DNA of 64,000 nucleotides from the NCBI RefSeq assembly GCF_019218295.1, contig NZ_JAHUZF010000003.1:62001-126000 (forward strand), written 5' to 3'. Position numbers and translations under genes: made by a program. This DNA comes from Maritimibacter sp. DP1N21-5. Lineage in GTDB: Bacteria; Pseudomonadota; Alphaproteobacteria; Rhodobacterales; Rhodobacteraceae. This document shows positions 59,134 to 64,000 of this stretch, in pieces; the stretch's first letter is position 1; each line of letters starts with the position of its first letter. The notes below the pieces were generated by a model. It had not been told where the DNA came from. It did not search any database and saw only the letters and a program-made list of their open reading frames with translations.

Positions 59134-59150
59134 TGACAGGTTTGTGACAG
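59134..59150. promoter_or_regulatory. Direct repeats, candidate TctD operator
   Basis: TGACAG occurs at 59134-59139 and 59145-59150, 11 bases start to start, in the 200-base gap between tctD and tctC. OmpR-family regulators bind tandem half-sites one helical turn apart. The second copy is also part of GTGA-CAGCT-TCAC. Confidence 0.6.
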
Positions 59151-59225
59151 CTTCACGCGGTATTTCCCTCCTAACCCGTCCGGAGGATTGCTGCAAAGAC
59201 TGGCGGCATGGGCGGGGACTGGTGT

Positions 59226-59245
59226 GAGCGGCATGGAGGCCGCTC
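59226..59245 (+). promoter_or_regulatory. Leader hairpin before tctC
   Basis: Perfect seven-base stem GAGCGGC with GCCGCTC, loop ATGGAG, 22 bases before the tctC ATG and just ahead of its GGAGGA ribosome site. It may influence initiation or leader stability. Confidence 0.55.
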
Positions 59246-59267
59246 GTTCACAAAGTGGAGGACATAA

Positions 59268-60254
59268 ATGACTTTCGTGACCCGCATCGCGCTGGCTGCC
59301 GCATTTGTCGGCGCTTCGGCTTTCACCGTTTCCGCACAGGGCTTCTCGCCCGAAAACCCCGAGTGCATTGCGCCCGCCAACCCCGGCGGCGGCTGGGACT
59401 TCACCTGCCGTCAGGTCGGCAAATCGCTGCAGGACCTCGGCCTGATCGACAAGACCATGCAGGTCGTGAACCTTGCCGGCGGTGGTGGCGGCGTCGCCTA
59501 TGCCGAGGTGGTGAACAAGCGCAACGATTCGAACGATCTCATCGTGGCGGCCTCGTCCGCGACTGCGACCCGTCTCGCCCAAGGGGCGTTCCCGGGCAAC
59601 ACCATGAACCAGGTGCGCTGGCTCGCGTCGGTCGGTGCCGACTACGGCGTGGTCGCCGTGGCCGCTGACAGCGACATCGCGACGCTCCCCGAGCTTCTGG
59701 ACATGATCAAGGCCGACCCGACCAGCGTGTCGGTCGCCGGCGGTTCGGCCGTGGGTGGCTGGGATCACCTCAAGGTTCTGATCGCGGCCAATGCCCATGG
59801 CATCGAAGATGTCCGCTCGGTCAAATACATCGCCTTCGATGGCGGCGGCGAGGCTGTGACCCAGCTTCTGGCCGGGTCTGTGCAGGCCTTTACCGGCGAT
59901 ATCTCGGAAGCCAAGGGTTTCGTCGACTCGGGCGACATCAAGGTGCTGGCCGTGCTCGCGCCAGAACGGCTTGAAGGCGAGTTCTCCGAGATGCCGACCG
60001 CCCGCGAACAGGGCGTTGATGCGCTCGGCGCGAACTGGCGTGGCTTCTATGCGCCCGGCGGCATGTCCGACGAGGCCTATGACGCCTGGGTCGCGAAGAT
60101 CGGCGAGCTCTACGCCTCGCCCGAATGGAAAGAGATCATGGCCGTGAACGGGATCGCCCCGCTCGACCTTCAGGGCGCCGAGTTCGAGGCCTTCGTCGCC
60201 GACTCCGTCCAGCAGATCCAGGACATCTCCCGCGAAATCGGGATCATCAAATAA
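59268..60254 (+). CDS. tctC: Tripartite tricarboxylate transporter binding protein TctC
   Basis: A 328-residue periplasmic receptor with a signal peptide (cleaved after FTVSAQ). TctC motifs include CIAPANPGGGWDFTCRQVGK, NLAGGGGGVAYAEVV and SVAGGSAVGGWDHL. It captures a carboxylate (citrate-like in known members) for TctAB. GTGGAGGACATAA precedes the ATG. A hairpin separates it from tctB, in keeping with higher expression of the binding protein. The substrate cannot be fixed by sequence. Confidence 0.94.
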   Translation: MTFVTRIALAAAFVGASAFTVSAQGFSPENPECIAPANPGGGWDFTCRQVGKSLQDLGLIDKTMQVVNLAGGGGGVAYAEVVNKRNDSNDLIVAASSATATRLAQGAFPGNTMNQVRWLASVGADYGVVAVAADSDIATLPELLDMIKADPTSVSVAGGSAVGGWDHLKVLIAANAHGIEDVRSVKYIAFDGGGEAVTQLLAGSVQAFTGDISEAKGFVDSGDIKVLAVLAPERLEGEFSEMPTAREQGVDALGANWRGFYAPGGMSDEAYDAWVAKIGELYASPEWKEIMAVNGIAPLDLQGAEFEAFVADSVQQIQDISREIGIIK

Positions 60255-60274
60255 CGCGCCACTCGCGTAACTTC

Positions 60275-60309
60275 GGGGGCCGGCCAATTAGGGTCGGCCT
60301 CCGACCCCC
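60275..60309 (+). promoter_or_regulatory. Intercistronic hairpin between tctC and tctB
   Basis: GGCCGGC (60278-60284) pairs with GTCGGCC (60293-60299), one wobble, inside an outer GGG/CCC clamp. No T-run follows. It likely stabilises the tctC message end. Confidence 0.65.
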
Positions 60310-60348
60310 ACGGGTATTCACCAAGACCAAGCCGTAAAGGAGGTCGCC

Positions 60349-60780
60349 ATGAGCGATCGGATTTTCGGCGTCGTCGGGCTCCTGCTTGCCATCGGTTTCG
60401 CGCTTACGGCGCTCAGCATCGAGGAAAGCTTCCTGTCGGACGCTGTCGGCCCCAAGGCCTTCCCTCTCATTATCGCCGTCATCCTCGGGCTGTCGAGCCT
60501 CGTAATCGCCCTGCGCCCCGATCCGGAGCCGCATTGGCCCGCCTTCGGGCGGCTGGCCGAGATTGCCGGCGCCGTCGTCGTGATGCTGCTCTATGCCGAG
60601 CTACTCCCGGTCGTCGGCTTCGTCATCGCCACCGCTTTCGCCGCCGCCTACCTTGGATGGCGGCTCGGCTCCGGCCCGTTGGGTGCTGTCCTGACGGGCG
60701 TCGGAACCTCTCTCGGCATCTATGTCATTTTCCACCTCGTGCTGGGTCTGTCGCTCGCGCGCGGTCCGCTCGGGTTCTGA
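60349..60780 (+). CDS. tctB: Tripartite tricarboxylate transporter small membrane subunit TctB
   Basis: A 143-residue protein with four helices, matching the TctB family in length and hydropathy: MSDRIFGVVGLLLAIGFALT, the FLSDAVGPKAFPLIIAVILG region, and a C-terminal GIYVIFHLVLGLSLARGPLG. AAAGGAGG precedes the ATG. tctA starts ten bases after its stop. It forms the permease with TctA. Confidence 0.93.
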   Translation: MSDRIFGVVGLLLAIGFALTALSIEESFLSDAVGPKAFPLIIAVILGLSSLVIALRPDPEPHWPAFGRLAEIAGAVVVMLLYAELLPVVGFVIATAFAAAYLGWRLGSGPLGAVLTGVGTSLGIYVIFHLVLGLSLARGPLGF

Positions 60781-60790
60781 GGAGGCGCGC

Positions 60791-62326
60791 ATGGACATTT
60801 TCGCAAACCTCGGCGACGGCTTCGCCATCGCTTTCACCTGGAACAACCTGTGGCTCGCGCTTCTGGGATGTTTCCTCGGCACCATCATGGGCGCGCTGCC
60901 GGGCCTTGGCCCGTCGAACGGCGTGGCAATCCTTATTCCGCTCGCCTTCACGCTCGGACTTGGTGCGACCCCCGCGCTGATCCTGCTGACATCTGTCTAC
61001 TATGGCGCAATGTATGGCGGGCGTATCTCGTCCATCCTTCTGGGCATCCCCGGAGACGAGCCAGCCATGATGACGGTGCTCGACGGGCATCCGATGGCGA
61101 AAAAGGGCATGGCCGGCGAGGCGCTTTCGCTGTCCGGCATCGCCTCTTTCGTCGGGGCCTTCATTGCGACCTGGGGCCTGATCCTGCTCGCCCCGCAACT
61201 CGTGAAAATCGCGCTTCTGTTCGGCCCTGCCGAATACTTCGCGCTCTTCGCCCTGGCCTTCATGACGCTTGGCGGTGTCTCATCGACGAACCAGGCGAAA
61301 TCGGCCTTTGCCGCCGCGCTGGGCCTTGGCCTCGCCATGATCGGCGTGGACACCCAGACCGGCGTGCCGCGCTTCACCTTCGGAGAGGTCCACCTTTACG
61401 ATGGTCTGGATTTCCTCGTCGCTATCGTCGGCCTCTTCGCGCTCTCGGAAGTGTTCATCTTCCTCGAAACGCGCCACGGCGCCTCCGATGCCCAAGGGCA
61501 GAAGCTCAATATCGGTCGTCTGACCCCGCCGATGTCGATGATCAAGCAGACCACCCCAACGATGCTGCGCACGTCGGTGCTTGGTTTCATCGCGGGCGTG
61601 CTGCCGGGGGCGGGCGCGTCGCTCGGCTCCTTCATCAGCTATTCCTTCGAGAAGCGGCTGGTGGACAAAGAGGGCACCTTCGGAAAGGGCGATCCCCGGG
61701 GCGTCGCGGCGCCCGAGGCGGGCAACAACGCCGCCGCCGGGGGTGCTCTGGTGCCGATGCTCGCGCTGGGCGTGCCGGGGTCGGGGACCACTGCCGTGCT
61801 TCTCGCGGTGCTCCTGTCGCTCAACATCACGCCGGGGCCGCTCCTCTTCACCCAGAACCCGGACGTGGTCTGGGGCCTGATCGCGGCGCTCTTCATCGCG
61901 AACTTCATGCTGCTCGCGCTGAACATCCCGATGGTGGGGCTCTTCACCCGCATCCTGCTGATCCCGCCGCGCGTCCTCATGCCCATCGTGGCCATGGTGA
62001 GCTTCGTCGGCATCTACGGCATCTCGGGCTCGTCCTTCGACCTGCTCGTGATGATCGGCTTCGGTGTCATGGGCTGGGTGCTGCGCAAGTTCGACGTGCC
62101 TCTGGTGCCGATCATCCTCGGCACGCTCCTGGGCAACGCGATGGAGAACAACCTGCGTCGTGCCATCACCATCGACAATGGCAACTGGTGGACGCTGATC
62201 GACAGCCCGCTGACCATCGTGCTCTGGTCGATCGCGATCGTCGGGTTCATCCTGCCGATCATCGTGGGCCGCCGGGTCAAGGCGAAGATGCAGCGCCGGG
62301 ACGAAGAAGGCGCGATCCGGGACTGA
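60791..62326 (+). CDS. tctA: Tripartite tricarboxylate transporter large membrane subunit TctA
   Basis: A 511-residue membrane protein with about 11-12 helices. TctA signatures are GTIMGALPGLGPSNGVAILI, YYGAMYGGRISSILLGIPGD (near residues 72-92), and the second-half VLPGAGASLGSFISYSFEK and APEAGNNAAAGGALVPMLAL. The ATG at 60791 follows GAGGAGG; the longer frame reads from tctB. A strong terminator closes the operon. Confidence 0.96.
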   Translation: MDIFANLGDGFAIAFTWNNLWLALLGCFLGTIMGALPGLGPSNGVAILIPLAFTLGLGATPALILLTSVYYGAMYGGRISSILLGIPGDEPAMMTVLDGHPMAKKGMAGEALSLSGIASFVGAFIATWGLILLAPQLVKIALLFGPAEYFALFALAFMTLGGVSSTNQAKSAFAAALGLGLAMIGVDTQTGVPRFTFGEVHLYDGLDFLVAIVGLFALSEVFIFLETRHGASDAQGQKLNIGRLTPPMSMIKQTTPTMLRTSVLGFIAGVLPGAGASLGSFISYSFEKRLVDKEGTFGKGDPRGVAAPEAGNNAAAGGALVPMLALGVPGSGTTAVLLAVLLSLNITPGPLLFTQNPDVVWGLIAALFIANFMLLALNIPMVGLFTRILLIPPRVLMPIVAMVSFVGIYGISGSSFDLLVMIGFGVMGWVLRKFDVPLVPIILGTLLGNAMENNLRRAITIDNGNWWTLIDSPLTIVLWSIAIVGFILPIIVGRRVKAKMQRRDEEGAIRD

Positions 62327-62352
62327 TCCTTGTGATCTTGTCGAAAGAAAGG

Positions 62353-62380
62353 GAGCGGCGTGCGAGCGCCGCTCTTTTTC
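62353..62380 (+). terminator. Terminator of the tctCBA operon
   Basis: GAGCGGCG pairs perfectly with CGCCGCTC around loop TGCGAG, followed by TTTTTCGTT, 26 bases past tctA. Confidence 0.93.
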
Positions 62381-62382
62381 GT

Positions 62383-63348
62383 TCAACTGCAGATACGCGC
62401 CTTGGCGGATTCGTATTCCGCCTCCAGTCTGTCAACGACTGTGGCGGTGGGCAGCACCTCACGGATCGGCCCGATGCCTTGACCCGCGCCCCAGATGTCG
62501 CGCCAGGCTTTCGACTTCTCGCCTGCCGCGACAGAGGAAATCGCCCCCTTCTCCCCGCCCAAGGCTGTCGGGTCGAGGCCCGCGTTCACAATGGAGGGGA
62601 TCAGGTAGTTCCCGTTCACTCCGGTGAAATGGTCGGAGTAGAGGATGTCTTCCGCCCCGCAGTCGCAGATCATCTGCTTGTAGCCCGGCTGGGCGTTCGC
62701 TTCCTCGGTCGCGATAAACAGGGACCCGGCATAGCCGCCGTCTGCCCCCATCGCGCGCGCCGCGAGGACCGCGTCGCCCTTGGCGATCGCGCCGGACAGA
62801 AACACGGGCCCATCGAACCAGTCGCGGATTTCCTGAACCAGCGCGAAGGGGGATTGCACCCCCGCATGACCCCCGGCCCCGGCGGCCACCGCGATCAGCC
62901 CGTCTGCACCTTTTTCGATGGCCTTCTTCGCGAAGCGGTTGTTGATCACGTCGTGCAGCACCACGGCGCCGACCGAATGCGCCGCCTCGTTGATCTCCGG
63001 CCGGGCGCCGAGAGAGGTGATCCAGAGCGGCACGCGGTGCTTCACTAGGATGTCGATGTCGCGCTGAAGCCTTGCGTTGGTGCCATGCGCGATGAGGTTC
63101 ACGCCAAAGGGCGCGGCGGGACGTTCCGGATGGGCCGCGTCATGGGCGGAAAGCTCGGATTTGATCCGTTCGATCCAGGCTTCGAGCAGGATCGGTTCGC
63201 CCTCCTTCTCCCGCGCGTTGAGCGCCGGGAAAGTGCCGACGATCCCCGCCTTGCACTGGGCGATGACGAGTTCCGGGCCGGACAGGATGAACATCGGCGC
63301 CCCGACGAGCGGAAGGCGGAGATTGTCGAAAAGGGCGGGCAGGGTCAT
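62383..63348 (-). CDS. Nitronate monooxygenase-family (2-nitropropane dioxygenase-like) FMN enzyme
   Basis: A 321-residue TIM-barrel FMN protein: N-terminal LPLVGAPMFILSGPELVIAQ, the active-site region IAVAAGAGGHAG with the family His, SGAIAKGDAVLAARAMGADG, and a substrate/phosphate region ATEEANAQPGYKQM. Members oxidise alkyl nitronates or act as enoyl reductases. It starts three bases after the stop of the enoyl-CoA hydratase gene, so the two form an operon, perhaps in acyl-CoA metabolism. Confidence 0.9.
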   Translation of the reverse strand: MTLPALFDNLRLPLVGAPMFILSGPELVIAQCKAGIVGTFPALNAREKEGEPILLEAWIERIKSELSAHDAAHPERPAAPFGVNLIAHGTNARLQRDIDILVKHRVPLWITSLGARPEINEAAHSVGAVVLHDVINNRFAKKAIEKGADGLIAVAAGAGGHAGVQSPFALVQEIRDWFDGPVFLSGAIAKGDAVLAARAMGADGGYAGSLFIATEEANAQPGYKQMICDCGAEDILYSDHFTGVNGNYLIPSIVNAGLDPTALGGEKGAISSVAAGEKSKAWRDIWGAGQGIGPIREVLPTATVVDRLEAEYESAKARICS

Positions 63349-63351
63349 AGG

Positions 63352-64000
63352 TTACTTCCCCTTGAAGGTCGGTTTGCGTTTCTCGATGAAGGCCTGGACC
63401 GCTTCGCGCGCATCCTCGCTCTCGGTCAGGTCGGTCTGTTCCCGTGCCTCGGCGCTGATCGACGCTTCGTAGCTCATGCCATCCATCTGCCGCAGAAGCC
63501 GCTTGGCAGCAGAGGCGGCCAGCGGCGCGCTGGCGGCGATGCGGTGAGCGAGCGCCGTGGTATCCTCGGCCAGCGTCTCCGGCGCATGGGCCGAATTGGC
63601 AAGGCCGAGCGCCACCGCCTCCGCCGCCGGGATCTTGCGCCCTTCCAGGATGGCCTGCATCGCGCGCTTGTAGCCAAGCCCCCGGTGCAGAAGCCAGGTG
63701 TTGCCGCCGTCCGGCACCAGACCGATCGCGGCGAAGGCCATGTAGATCGTCGCATCCTCGGCCATCGTCATCAGGTCGCAGTTCATCGCAACCGCCGCAC
63801 CGATCCCGGCTGCCGAGCCATGCACCTGCGCGATCCAGATCTTGGGAGAGTTCGAGATCGCCGCCAGAATGGGCCTGTATTCCTGTTCGAGGAGCAGCGA
63901 GATCGGGCTCACCAGCCCCTCTTTCAGATCGGTGCCCGCCGAGAACCCGCGCCCGTTGCCGGCCAGGATGACCACGCGCACATCCTTGGCCTTATGGATG
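63352..64000 (-). CDS. Enoyl-CoA hydratase family protein, C-terminal part
   Basis: The gene runs off the right edge; about 215 C-terminal residues are inside. The open frame continues past the GTG at 63981 (IHKAKDVRVVILAGNG), so that GTG is an internal Val, not the start. Crotonase motifs are GRGFSAGTDL, the oxyanion hole in VHGSAAGIGAAVAMNCDLMT, and FAAIGLVPDGGNTWLLHRGLG. One of the two catalytic glutamates is replaced (PDGGN), so the reaction may be isomerase-like rather than hydration. It is followed by the nitronate monooxygenase gene. Confidence 0.9.
   Translation of the reverse strand, partial: IHKAKDVRVVILAGNGRGFSAGTDLKEGLVSPISLLLEQEYRPILAAISNSPKIWIAQVHGSAAGIGAAVAMNCDLMTMAEDATIYMAFAAIGLVPDGGNTWLLHRGLGYKRAMQAILEGRKIPAAEAVALGLANSAHAPETLAEDTTALAHRIAASAPLAASAAKRLLRQMDGMSYEASISAEAREQTDLTESEDAREAVQAFIEKRKPTFKGK

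Noticed and set aside
60850..63048. A 732-residue plus-strand frame over tctA and the nitronate monooxygenase gene
   Set aside because: It is a shifted shadow of tctA and the antisense of the next gene, with low-complexity Arg/His composition and no domain.

Overview
The window is high-GC, densely packed DNA of an alphaproteobacterium, most likely a marine or halotolerant member of the Rhodobacteraceae (Roseobacter group). The grounds are the PhyR-NepR-EcfG general stress locus with GGAAC/CGTT promoters, an ectABC-ask operon with its MarR regulator, tandem Hint-domain proteins, an 805-residue GyrB, bioMNY, and many short-overlap operons. I found no tRNA, rRNA, CRISPR array, insertion sequence or prophage.

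Layout. 1-6.3 kb is core metabolism and repair: a partial enoyl-CoA hydratase, mutM, ubiE-ubiB, a phosphotransferase plus LOG-family pair, and dapD. 6.5-11.1 kb is membrane and ion functions: a GlsB-type stress protein, two CaCA exchangers, a DUF389 protein with a small partner, and a HAD phosphatase. 11.1-14.4 kb holds a lipoprotein and two overlapping Hint genes. 14.7-21.8 kb is mixed housekeeping: dapE, pncA, a Do-type protease, trhO, an acyl-CoA dehydrogenase, gloA and an MgtC-family protein. 22-27.3 kb is the general stress response island: csbD, a HisKA_2 kinase, ecfG, nepR, phyR, and small stress-type membrane proteins. 27.3-31.8 kb is ectR and the ectoine operon. 31.9-39.3 kb is an oligopeptide ABC transporter operon followed by two accessory genes. 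39.6-44.4 kb carries monomeric isocitrate dehydrogenase and gyrB. 44.5-49.5 kb is bioMNY plus a nitroreductase, facing a thiolase and an acyl-CoA ligase. 50-52.8 kb is a three-gene redox module: cytochrome b, an ethylbenzene-dehydrogenase-type haem protein, and a ferredoxin reductase. 52.9-56 kb is an arsenate operon: an ArsR-ArsC fusion, gap and arsJ. 56-62.3 kb is a tripartite tricarboxylate transporter with a divergent two-component system and an extra binding protein. The window ends with a nitronate monooxygenase and a partial enoyl-CoA hydratase.

How the parts work together. PhyR, NepR and EcfG form the partner-switching general stress circuit. Exact EcfG promoters (GGAAC, 16 or 17 bases, CGTT) lie in front of phyR, nepR, csbD, a DUF883 gene and, about 18 kb away, the GlsB gene, so part of the regulon can be read from the sequence. 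The phyR and nepR promoters occupy the same DNA on opposite strands. The most novel-looking systems are the redox module without a catalytic subunit, the bioMNY-linked ligase and unusual thiolase, the self-contained ArsR-ArsC sensor-reductase, and the extra binding protein in the tctDE operon. Gene starts were moved from the longest reading frame to internal starts where ribosome sites, promoters or family length supported it.
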